This document shows positions 40,541 to 47,587 of a DNA stretch of 64,000 nucleotides, one piece after another (the stretch's first letter is position 1; the number at the start of each line of letters is the position of its first letter). The stretch lies in the NCBI GenBank assembly GCA_009379925.1, contig WHSU01000003.1:108120-172119 (forward strand). Reading direction: 5' to 3'. The stretch comes from Dehalococcoidia bacterium. GTDB lineage: Bacteria; Chloroflexota; Dehalococcoidia; UBA2979. Under the pieces are notes generated by a model. It was not told the DNA's origin. It saw nothing but the letters and a program-made list of their open reading frames with translations, and did not search any database. The position numbers and the translations under genes are program-made.

Positions 40541-41311
40541 ATGGCTACAGTTGACCTCGTCATTCCCTGCTACAACGAAGAGCACGTGCTGCGGGACAGC
40601 GTGGAGCGCACGCTGGCGTTCCTGGAGGGCCATCCACGGCACCAGTGGCGCATTGTCGTCGCCAACAACGCCTCGACCGACCGCACGCTCGAGGTGGCCC
40701 AGGCGCTGGAAGCGGAGCACACGGGGCGCGTGGTGCCGCTGCACATCCCCGTGAAGGGCCGTGGCATTGCGCTGCGTACGGCGTGGCTCACCTCCGAGGC
40801 GGATGTGTCCGCCTATATGGACGTGGACCTCTCCACGGACCTCCGACACGTACCGGAGCTGGTAGACCCGATCGCCGATGGGCGCGCGGACCTTTGCTAC
40901 GGGACGCGCCTGGACAAGCGGTCGCAGACCGAGCGCGGCATGAAGCGTGAGTTCATCTCGCGGTCGTACGTCATGGTGCTCAACGTGCTCGGTGGGCTGA
41001 AGGTCAGCGACGCGCAGTGCGGCTTCAAGGCGATCAGCCGCGAGGCGGCTCGGGCGCTCGTGCCGCTGGTCAAGGACCAGCGCTGGTTCTTCGACTCTGA
41101 ACTGCTGCTGGTGGCGCAGAAGAACGGCTACCGGTTGCACGAGGTGCCGGTGAAGTGGACGGACGACCCGGACACGCGCGTCGACATCGTGAGCACCGCT
41201 ATGGAGGACCTCAAAGGCGTCTGGCGGCTACGTCGAGGCGGCGTCCCGCAGGCCTCCCGGCCGCCCTCGGGCGGGAGTGCGAGCGGTGAGGTGACATTAC
41301 CTTCGCGATAG
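40541..41311 (+). CDS. Family 2 glycosyltransferase (dolichyl/polyprenyl-phosphate sugar type)
   Basis: 256 residues from MATVDLVIPCYNEE. GT-A fold: VIPCYNEEHVLRDSVERTL, VVANNASTDRTLEVA, the MDVDLSTDLRHVPEL metal motif, and YGTRLDKRSQTERGMKREFISRSY with GFKAISREAA. Resembles DPM1-like enzymes that charge a polyprenyl phosphate. No C-terminal TM domain, so probably a peripheral membrane enzyme. The last 25 residues are low-complexity. Confidence 0.87.
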   Translation: MATVDLVIPCYNEEHVLRDSVERTLAFLEGHPRHQWRIVVANNASTDRTLEVAQALEAEHTGRVVPLHIPVKGRGIALRTAWLTSEADVSAYMDVDLSTDLRHVPELVDPIADGRADLCYGTRLDKRSQTERGMKREFISRSYVMVLNVLGGLKVSDAQCGFKAISREAARALVPLVKDQRWFFDSELLLVAQKNGYRLHEVPVKWTDDPDTRVDIVSTAMEDLKGVWRLRRGGVPQASRPPSGGSASGEVTLPSR

Positions 41312-41446
41312 CTCGCCGCTTTCCTTGACCCTAATGAAACGCGACCGCTAGCATCGGCCCGCTCCCACCTGCGAAACCGGGTGGGTACAGTCCCGGTGCG
41401 CCGCGCCCGAATGAGGCGCGCGCCGGGGCGCGCAGGGAGGTCGCCC

Positions 41447-41548
41447 GTGCTCGGTCAAGGCGAAGGCCTCGAGCTGATCGGCGTCTTTGTGACCCTGATG
41501 CTCTCGCTGGCGATCATGGTCGCGTTTGGGAAGTGGTGGGAAGCCTAG
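41447..41548 (+). CDS. 33-residue single-TM peptide at the head of the cytochrome bc operon
   Basis: GTG start with AGGGAGG seven bases upstream. The peptide MLGQGEGLELIGVFVTLMLS continues LAIMVAFGKWWEA, one TM helix with an aromatic end. It resembles in size the small subunits of cytochrome b6f and similar complexes, but no sequence match is claimed. It lies 131 bases before the cytochrome b gene. Too short for the ORF track. Confidence 0.6.
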   Translation: MLGQGEGLELIGVFVTLMLSLAIMVAFGKWWEA

Positions 41549-41679
41549 GCCTCCACCAGTCCGCTTGATCGAAATCGTGATGCTCGGCACAATCGGGGTG
41601 ACTCGACGTAACCTGATAGGCGAAGTCGGGGCCGGTGCTCGCGTCTATGGTGCGCGAGCGCGAGGAGTGGGGACTGCTG

Positions 41680-42435
41680 ATGGCAGCGACTGAGCGACCC
41701 GAAGGCCGCGGGTTGGGAGACCGTCTCTATGACGGCATCTTCCACAACCGGGTTTGGCGCTCGATCTTCCGCTCGGGGTATCCCAACACCCCGCGTAACC
41801 AGATGCTGGCCGTCGCCACCAACGTCTTCCTGCACCTGCACCCCACGCGTATTCACCGCACGCACGTCAAGATCACTCACACGTTCTGCCTAGGTGGGTT
41901 GTCGTTCTTCCTCTTCCTCGGCCTGACCATCACCGGCGTGCTGCTGATGTTCTACTACGTCCCCTCGGTTGACCGGGCGTATCAGGACATCCTGGCGCTG
42001 GATACGGACGTCCGCTTCGGCCAGCTGATGCGCAACATCCATCGATGGATGGCGCACGGCATGGTGCTCACGGTGCTGATGCACATGATGCGGGTGTTCT
42101 ACACCGGCGCGTACAAGCCACCGCGGGAGTTCAACTGGGTGGTCGGCGTCGTCCTGCTGGTGCTGACGCTGCTGCTCTCCTTCACCGGCTACCTGCTGCC
42201 GTGGGACCAGCTGGCGATCTGGGCCATCACGGTCGGCACGAACATGGTCGGCTCCGCGCCGATCCTCGGTGAGCCGAACCGCTTCATCCTGGTCGGTGGC
42301 TTCCAGGTGGGCCAGGCGGCGCTCATCCGCTTCTACACGCTGCACGTGATCGGCCTGCCGTTGCTGGCCGCCGTGTTCATGACCGTGCACTTCTGGCGCA
42401 TCCGCCGCGACGGCGGCCTGGCGCGGCCGCTGTAA
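41680..42435 (+). CDS. Cytochrome b (b6-type N-terminal half of menaquinol oxidoreductase)
   Basis: About 251 residues, four TM helices. Heme ligands: helix 2 [17 protein letters not shown] (H-x13-H) and helix 4 [17 protein letters not shown] (H-x14-H); the x14 spacing is that of cytochrome b6 rather than mitochondrial b. [20 protein letters not shown] matches the quinone-site region. Start ATG 41680 is taken for its GGGGAC ribosome site; ATG 41647 is possible. With the next genes it forms a bc-type proton-pumping complex. Confidence 0.9.
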   Translation: MAATERPEGRGLGDRLYDGIFHNRVWRSIFRSGYPNTPRNQMLAVATNVFLHLHPTRIHRTHVKITHTFCLGGLSFFLFLGLTITGVLLMFYYVPSVDRAYQDILALDTDVRFGQLMRNIHRWMAHGMVLTVLMHMMRVFYTGAYKPPREFNWVVGVVLLVLTLLLSFTGYLLPWDQLAIWAITVGTNMVGSAPILGEPNRFILVGGFQVGQAALIRFYTLHVIGLPLLAAVFMTVHFWRIRRDGGLARPL

Positions 42436-42454
42436 GGGCGAGGGGTAACCGAAC

Positions 42455-43369
42455 ATGGCCGTCGCGACTCCCGCCGCACAGGCACAGCCCGCTTCCCAGG
42501 CCGTGCGCGGCCGTCAGCGCCGCCAGCGCGAGGAAGAACTGCTCGTCTGGCCGGACCTCGTCTTCGTCGAGTTCATCTCGGCGGTGGTCTTCACCATCAC
42601 CTTCACGATCCTGGCCTACATGGTGGACGCCCTGTTGTTGGACCGGGCCGATCCGGCCGTCACGCCGAACCCCTCCAAGGCGCCGTGGTACTTCCTGAAC
42701 CTGCAGGAACTGCTGCTCCACATGCACCCGGCGCTCGCCGGCGTGATCGTGCCCACCGTGGCGCTGATCGCCCTGGGCGCGATCCCCTACTTCGACACCG
42801 ACAACGAGGGCCAGGGCGAATGGCTCTCGACGGCGCGCGCCTGGCCCATCACGGCGGTTGGCGCGGTCGTGGGCGCGGCCGGCACCACGCTGCTGATCCT
42901 CTACGACGCCGGCAAGCACGTGCAGGTCTACGAGATGATCGCCAATGGGACCTGGAGCCCCGACCCCGACGCGCCAGGCTTTGTGGGGTGGCCATCGTGG
43001 CTCGGATGGGCGACGAACCTCCGTGCTATCCAGAACGACATCTCGTGGCCCGAAGAACTCACCCGCGTCCCGCTGGGCTCGAAGGTGCTACGCACGGATT
43101 TGCTGGGGCTCCCGGCCATCGATCTGGACGTGAACCTGCCGGCGGTGCTCGTGGAGCAGATCATCCCGGTGACGATGATGATCGGCCTGCCGCTGCTGCT
43201 GTCCTTCGTGGCGGCGCGCGTGGGCCTGGCGCGGACGAAGCGCGACCACATGATCCTGCAGTTCTCCGGCTTCATCGCAACCTTCCTGACGCTGACGATC
43301 ATCGGCACGTACTTCCGCGGCGCCGGCCTGGAGTTGGTCCCGTACACCATCTTCGTCGGCGACCACTAA
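42455..43369 (+). CDS. Cytochrome b C-terminal subunit (subunit IV-like)
   Basis: 304 residues. It begins with a charged 35-residue tail, then TM helices (FISAVVFTITFTILAYMV, LAGVIVPTVALIALGAI, WPITAVGAVVGAAGTTLLIL, IPVTMMIGLPLLLSFVAA, FIATFLTLTIIGTYFRG). The quinol-site PEWY motif appears as APWY, lacking the usual Glu. Longer than plant subunit IV because of added helices. Split b/IV genes suggest a menaquinol enzyme. Confidence 0.85.
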   Translation: MAVATPAAQAQPASQAVRGRQRRQREEELLVWPDLVFVEFISAVVFTITFTILAYMVDALLLDRADPAVTPNPSKAPWYFLNLQELLLHMHPALAGVIVPTVALIALGAIPYFDTDNEGQGEWLSTARAWPITAVGAVVGAAGTTLLILYDAGKHVQVYEMIANGTWSPDPDAPGFVGWPSWLGWATNLRAIQNDISWPEELTRVPLGSKVLRTDLLGLPAIDLDVNLPAVLVEQIIPVTMMIGLPLLLSFVAARVGLARTKRDHMILQFSGFIATFLTLTIIGTYFRGAGLELVPYTIFVGDH

Positions 43370-43411
43370 ACAACATCGCCCCGCACCCGCGGGGTTACGA
43401 GGGATACGCGA

Positions 43412-44098
43412 GTGGCGAACGAGACGCAGACGACCGACGCAGAGGCGCGCCCGGAGGCATCGCCGACGGACGCCTGGCGCTCTGCCATTGCCTCGCGCAA
43501 GACCCAGGTGGCGACCACCGAGGGGGTGCCCGCAGCCCAGGCACAGCCCGTCGAGGACCTCTCGCGGCGGCGCTTCATCCAGCTGTCCTTCTGGAGCGGG
43601 TTGGGCGTCGCGCTGCTCGGCAGCGTCGGGCTCTTCCTGGACTTCTTCTACCCGCGGAACGTGCGTGGCTTCGGTGGCCCCGTAACCGGCGGCAACGTCG
43701 CGGATTACCCCGTGGGCGGCGAACCGGAACACAACCGAGAGGGTCAGTTCTACATCGTCAACCTCGACCCGGCGGCTACCGACGCGAACGGTAGCGGAGG
43801 CCAGGCCGGCCTGCTGGCGCTATGGCACAAGTGCCCGCACCTCGGCTGCACCGTGCCGTGGCGTCCGGGCGCGACGGTCAAGGGCTTCACCGCCGTCGAC
43901 TGGTTCCAGTGCCCGTGCCACGGCTCTACGTACAGCATCGCGGGGATCCGGGTCTTCGGCCCGGCGCCGCGGTCCATGGACACCATGGCCATCGAGATCG
44001 ACGACGCCGGCAACATCACGGTGCAGACCGGGGAGGTCACATCGGGTGGACCGGACAACCCGCAACGGGCAGTGACGCATCCCCTCCTGCCGGCCTAG
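43412..44098 (+). CDS. Rieske iron-sulfur protein
   Basis: 228 residues, GTG start. A twin-arginine motif SRRRFIQLSFWSGLG begins a TM anchor (GVALLGSVGLFLDFFY). The 2Fe-2S ligands are CPHLGC and CPCHGS, each giving Cys and His. High-potential Ser after the second motif is present. It is exported folded by Tat, consistent with tatA at 9740. Electron acceptor from quinol in the bc complex. Confidence 0.94.
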   Translation: MANETQTTDAEARPEASPTDAWRSAIASRKTQVATTEGVPAAQAQPVEDLSRRRFIQLSFWSGLGVALLGSVGLFLDFFYPRNVRGFGGPVTGGNVADYPVGGEPEHNREGQFYIVNLDPAATDANGSGGQAGLLALWHKCPHLGCTVPWRPGATVKGFTAVDWFQCPCHGSTYSIAGIRVFGPAPRSMDTMAIEIDDAGNITVQTGEVTSGGPDNPQRAVTHPLLPA

Positions 44099-44148
44099 GC
44101 GCCGGGAGAACGTGACGGGCGAGATGCCGCAGGGAGATCGGTAGGCGG

Positions 44149-45159
44149 ATGAACACGAGCAAGCAGGTCAATATCATGATTGGCCTCCTCTTTCTGTCCG
44201 TCCTCTTCTTCGGCGGCCTCGTCCTGTACGAGGCGCCTCGGCAGACGGAGGCGCGCGAGGAACACGAAGACCTGCTGGCGGAGCGCGGCGCGACCCTGTT
44301 CGTCAACAACTGCCGGAACTGCCACGGCATGGTCGGCGAAGGCCACATCGGCCCGCCGCTCAACATCCCGGGCTTCCGCATCCTCGAGGAAGGCAATGCG
44401 GAAGGCGCGCCGGCCACACCGCTGGGCGAGGTGGACAGCCTGACGCGCTTCCTCACGGACACCATCGCATGCGGCCGGACCGGCACGTTCATGCCGGTGT
44501 GGTCGCAGGACCACGGCGGCCCGCTGTCCGAGATCCAGGTCGACTACCTGGTCGCCATGATCACCCAGGGCCGGTGGGACCTGGTGGAAGAGCTTGGCAT
44601 CGAGCACGACGCCGCCACCGAGACGACGGACGCGGTGCTGGCAGAGGACATCCTGGTGCAGGATGCCTCGTCGCTGGCGGCGACGGAGGGGAACTGCGGC
44701 CAGTACAGCGAGGAGCTGGCCGCCGAATTCCGCGGCCGCGACCACTTCGAGGAGCCGGGCGCCGATGGTGGCGCGACCCCCGAGCCGACCGAGACGTCCA
44801 CGCCGGGCGGTGGCGGTGCTCCCGTCGAGGGCGGTGTGGCCGTCTCGCTGACGGAGTTCGCCGTCGAGGTTTCGCCCGCGAGCACGGCCGCCGGCGAGGT
44901 CGCGTTCAACGTGGCCAACGACGGAGCGGTCGCCCACAACTTCCGCGCGGTGCGCACTGACCTGGCGCCGGACGCGCTCCCCGTCGCCGGCGGCGCCGTC
45001 GACGAATCGGCGCTCGAGGTAGTCGCGGAGACCGAGGACCTGCAGGGCGGTGGCAGTACGGGCGCCACGGGGGATCTGGCTGCCGGCTCCTACGTGTTGT
45101 TCTGCAACGTCTCTGGTCACTACACACTGGGCATGTTCACCGGGTTCACGGTGGAGTAG
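44149..45159 (+). CDS. Membrane-anchored cytochrome c fused to a cupredoxin domain
   Basis: 336 residues. N-terminal anchor (IMIGLLFLSVLFFGGLVLY), then a class I cytochrome c with NNCRNCHG and distal Met (TFMPVW). A Thr/Pro/Gly linker follows. The last 110 residues are a plastocyanin-like domain with copper ligands His in AHNF, then CNVSGHYTLGM (Cys, His, Met). The fusion could pass electrons from Rieske to heme to copper in one chain. A homologous stand-alone cupredoxin follows at 45622 (both have APDALPV). Confidence 0.9.
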   Translation: MNTSKQVNIMIGLLFLSVLFFGGLVLYEAPRQTEAREEHEDLLAERGATLFVNNCRNCHGMVGEGHIGPPLNIPGFRILEEGNAEGAPATPLGEVDSLTRFLTDTIACGRTGTFMPVWSQDHGGPLSEIQVDYLVAMITQGRWDLVEELGIEHDAATETTDAVLAEDILVQDASSLAATEGNCGQYSEELAAEFRGRDHFEEPGADGGATPEPTETSTPGGGGAPVEGGVAVSLTEFAVEVSPASTAAGEVAFNVANDGAVAHNFRAVRTDLAPDALPVAGGAVDESALEVVAETEDLQGGGSTGATGDLAAGSYVLFCNVSGHYTLGMFTGFTVE

Positions 45160-45227
45160 CAACGACCACGCGCATCAAGTCGACGGCGCACGGCGTTCCG
45201 CTCGCGCGCCGAAGAGGGGGGACCGAA

Positions 45228-45347
45228 TTGGCGGCAGCGACTGGGAAGCGGTACAAGTGCCCCGACTGCGGGGCGGAGTTCATCGTGACGCGCGGCTCCG
45301 AGGATGGCACGCTGCGCTGCGGCGAAACGCCGCTCGAGCAGCTGTAG
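45228..45347 (+). CDS. 39-residue zinc-ribbon-like mini protein
   Basis: TTG start with GAGGGGGGAC upstream. It reads MAAATGKRYKCPDCGAEFIV, then TRGSEDGTLRCGETPLEQL. A CxxC and a later single Cys resemble desulforedoxin or desulfoferrodoxin N-domains, but the fourth Cys is missing. It shares GKRYK near its N-terminus with the next gene, so the pair look related. Too short for the ORF track. Confidence 0.6.
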   Translation: MAAATGKRYKCPDCGAEFIVTRGSEDGTLRCGETPLEQL

Positions 45348-45359
45348 GGAGCGACCGAG

Positions 45360-45503
45360 ATGGCCGTAGCACTGGGCAAGCGTTACAAGGACGAACTCAC
45401 CGGCATTGAGCTGCTCTGCATCAAGCCGGGCGACTGCAACCTGAACGTGGACGGGCGAGGCATGGAAGAGTTGCAGCCGAAGGTGCTGCCCTCCGCCGAC
45501 TAG
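45360..45503 (+). CDS. 47-residue mini protein, paralogue of the preceding gene
   Basis: ATG start 12 bases after the previous stop. It reads MAVALGKRYKDELTGIELLC, then IKPGDCNLNVDGRGMEELQ and a short tail. The GKRYK start and the EEL/EQL ending align with the 39-residue neighbour, but only two Cys remain and they are placed differently. It is followed by a strong terminator, so both belong to the respiratory operon. Confidence 0.6.
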   Translation: MAVALGKRYKDELTGIELLCIKPGDCNLNVDGRGMEELQPKVLPSAD

Positions 45504-45572
45504 CCGGGCCGGCTCACACGCCGCCGGGCGACAGGCCCGAGGTAGGGCGACGCGAGAAACAGATCAGGATGA

Positions 45573-45602
45573 GCTCCGGCCGCACGGCCGGGGCTTTCTC
45601 TG
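45573..45602 (+). terminator. Intrinsic terminator of the cytochrome bc operon
   Basis: GCTCCGGCC-GCAC-GGCCGGGGC forms a 9-bp stem with one G-U pair, followed by TTTCTCT. Good position about 70 bases after the last mini gene. Confidence 0.8.
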
Positions 45603-45621
45603 TCGCCAACCACCCGCGCCG

Positions 45622-46167
45622 CTACTCGGCCGTCAGCGCCGTGCGCATCCCCAGCTCGTAGTGGCCGGCCACGTTGCAGATCACCACGTACGCGCCAGCA
45701 TCGAGCGAGGCTTCCGCTTCGCTCGTCTCGCCGGACGGGATCGAGGTCGTCTCCTCCACCACATCCAGTTCGTCCAGCGCCACCTGTGCGCCGTCCACCG
45801 GCAGGGCATCAGGGGCCATGTCCGTGGCAATCACGATGAAGTCGTGCTCCGTCCCTCCGTCGTTCGTCACCTCGAAGGTGGTGTCGCCGGCGGAGACCGA
45901 CCCGGGCATGTCGATGGCGAAGTCGGTCAACGAGACCGCGACTGCCTCACCGCCGCCTCCCGCTCCCCCGTCGGCCGTTTCGGTCGGCGTTGCGGTGTCG
46001 CCGCCATTCGGCGGGGTGGTGGTGGTCGTGACGGTGGGCGCACCGCCATTCTCGCCGTCTGCACCATCTTCTCCGTCGCCGTTGTCCCCGCAGGCGGCGG
46101 CGAAGACGAGCGCGCCGGCGAGGGCGACGACGCCGAGTAGCCGTGGAAGCCGGGAAGTCGTGTTCAC
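45622..46167 (-). CDS. Cupredoxin lipoprotein
   Basis: 181 residues from GTG 46167 (GAGAGG nine bases upstream). Lipobox FAAAC after a hydrophobic signal, then a long Asp/Gly/Thr-rich spacer, then a blue-copper domain with His in EHDF and CNVAGHYELGM (Cys, His, Met). Closely related to the copper domain of the cytochrome c fusion on the other strand. Probably a lipid-anchored mobile electron carrier. Confidence 0.87.
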   Translation of the reverse strand: MNTTSRLPRLLGVVALAGALVFAAACGDNGDGEDGADGENGGAPTVTTTTTPPNGGDTATPTETADGGAGGGGEAVAVSLTDFAIDMPGSVSAGDTTFEVTNDGGTEHDFIVIATDMAPDALPVDGAQVALDELDVVEETTSIPSGETSEAEASLDAGAYVVICNVAGHYELGMRTALTAE

Positions 46168-46201
46168 GTCACAGTTCCTCTCCATAGTGCAAGCGATGAG
46201 G

Positions 46202-46238
46202 CAGTGGAGGCGGCCCCGCGGCCGCCTCCACTGTTTCC
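46202..46238. terminator. Perfect 14-bp stem-loop (terminator)
   Basis: CAGTGGAGGCGGCC-CCGC-GGCCGCCTCCACTG, then TTTCCT on the plus strand. It sits between two minus-strand lipoprotein genes. On the minus strand there is no T-run, so it may slow rather than end transcription from 46245. Confidence 0.65.
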
Positions 46239-46244
46239 TACCAC

Positions 46245-46487
46245 CTAGGAGTCGTCACCGCCGTCATCGGCGTCGCCACCGCCGTCATCTCCGCCGTTGA
46301 GCCCCGGTACCGCCGTGCTCAGGCCGTCGTCGTCGCCGTTGTCGTCCAGGCCACCCGGCGCGGTGGTCGTCGGGGTGTCCTCCGGGACGCCATCGTCGGT
46401 GTCGCCGTCGCCATCGCCGCAGGCCACGCCAATGAACAGCGCGCCCGACAACGCGGCCAGGCTCATGACTCGTGAAACTCGGTTCAA
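46245..46487 (-). CDS. Small acidic Asp/Gly-rich lipoprotein
   Basis: 80 residues from TTG 46487, with GAGAGGACTGACC before it, much like the start region of the cupredoxin gene. Signal SLAALSGALFIG with lipobox GVAC, then almost only Asp, Gly, Thr and Pro. No fold predicted. Such low-complexity acidic chains may bind cations. Confidence 0.6.
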   Translation of the reverse strand: MNRVSRVMSLAALSGALFIGVACGDGDGDTDDGVPEDTPTTTAPGGLDDNGDDDGLSTAVPGLNGGDDGGGDADDGGDDS

Positions 46488-46704
46488 GGTCAGTCCTCTC
46501 AGGGGTCTCTGCATCCTTAGTCCGGGACCACCATGTGCGGTCCCCACGCTGTAAGCCGCGATTCGCGGGCCACACGGGTACATCAACGCTATGTGCGCCC
46601 CCGTTGCGTCGATGTGATCGGGCCACATGCGTCGGCTATCGGTTCCGTCGCAAGTGACGCCACGTACAGGCGGCCCAAAACGCCAGAGTGCGGCGCGCTG
46701 TGGT

Positions 46705-46734
46705 TTGACGGATGCGGGGAGTGCTGCCTACGAT
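46705..46734 (+). promoter_or_regulatory. Sigma-70-type promoter of rpsU
   Basis: TTGACG (46705-46710), an 18-base spacer, then TACGAT (46729-46734). The leader contains a CCCCC-AGCC-GGGGG hairpin (about 46746-46759) before the gene. Confidence 0.65.
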
Positions 46735-46793
46735 CGGTGTCCGAGCCCCCAGCCGGGGGTGTTACGTCGTGCAATCCCAGGTGGTGATCGTCC

Positions 46794-47003
46794 TTGTCGG
46801 AAATCTACGTTGGAGACTCGGAATCGCTGGATGCGGCCCTGCGTCGCTTTAACAAGCGCGTCCAGGCAGACGGCATCCTGACCGAGGTCCGGCGTCACGA
46901 GTACTACGAAAAGCCGTCCGAGCGCCGGAAGAAGAAGGAAGCCGCTCGGCGGCGCAAGCTTCGCAAGGCGATCGCCCGGGCCAAGCAGCGGCGGGAACTC
47001 TAG
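46794..47003 (+). CDS. rpsU: Small ribosomal subunit protein bS21
   Basis: 69 residues, TTG start. Typical basic S21: [50 protein letters not shown] clear promoter lies upstream and a terminator follows. rpsU beside yqeY is a common bacterial order. Confidence 0.95.
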   Translation: MSEIYVGDSESLDAALRRFNKRVQADGILTEVRRHEYYEKPSERRKKKEAARRRKLRKAIARAKQRREL

Positions 47004-47017
47004 TCACCCGAGACGGG

Positions 47018-47043
47018 ACCCCGGCGAGCGCCGGGGTTCTTTG
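47018..47043 (+). terminator. Intrinsic terminator after rpsU
   Basis: ACCCCGGC-GAGC-GCCGGGGT, then TCTTT. Eight perfect base pairs with a GAGC loop. Confidence 0.8.
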
Positions 47044-47093
47044 TCGGCGGCCGTCCCATGCACGGGACGCCCGTCCGCCCGGAGCCGGCATCC

Positions 47094-47543
47094 ATGGCAA
47101 CCATCGCTGAGACGCTTCGTGCCGACATGGTCGCTGCCATGCGCTCGGGAGACGCCCGCCGTCGCGACACCCTGCGCCTGCTCATGGCCGCCGTGGAGAA
47201 CGGCCGCATCGCCGCGGGCCATGCGCTCGAGGACCCAGAGGTGGTCGGCGTGCTCCAGCGGGAGGCCCGCCAGCGCCGCGACTCGATCGCCGAGTACCAG
47301 AAGGGCAACCGTCCTGACCTCGTGGCTGTGGAGGAGGCGGAGCTGGCCATCATCGAGGCCTACCTGCCGGCGACCCTGAGCGACGACGAGGTGCGGACGT
47401 TCGCGCGCGAGACCGTCGCCGAGGTAGGCGCGGAAGGCCCCGGGGACCTCGGTAAGGTCATGTCGCCGCTGATGAAACGCCTCGCCGGACGTGCCGATGG
47501 ACGTCGCGCCAACGAGATCGTCCGCGAGATCCTTTCCGGGTGA
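47094..47543 (+). CDS. yqeY: GatB/YqeY domain protein
   Basis: 149 residues from MATIAETLRADM. Helical YqeY fold: AMRSGDARRRDTLRLLMAAV, QREARQRRDSIAEYQKGNRPDLV, EEAELAIIEAYLPATLSDDEV, and the GatB tail GPGDLGKVMSPLMKRLAGRADG. It is similar to the tail of GatB amidotransferase that contacts tRNA; its own function is not settled. Confidence 0.93.
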   Translation: MATIAETLRADMVAAMRSGDARRRDTLRLLMAAVENGRIAAGHALEDPEVVGVLQREARQRRDSIAEYQKGNRPDLVAVEEAELAIIEAYLPATLSDDEVRTFARETVAEVGAEGPGDLGKVMSPLMKRLAGRADGRRANEIVREILSG

Positions 47544-47587
47544 GCGAGCGCGCGCCGTCGCGCCACGCGATGCCTTAGAGTCCCCTC

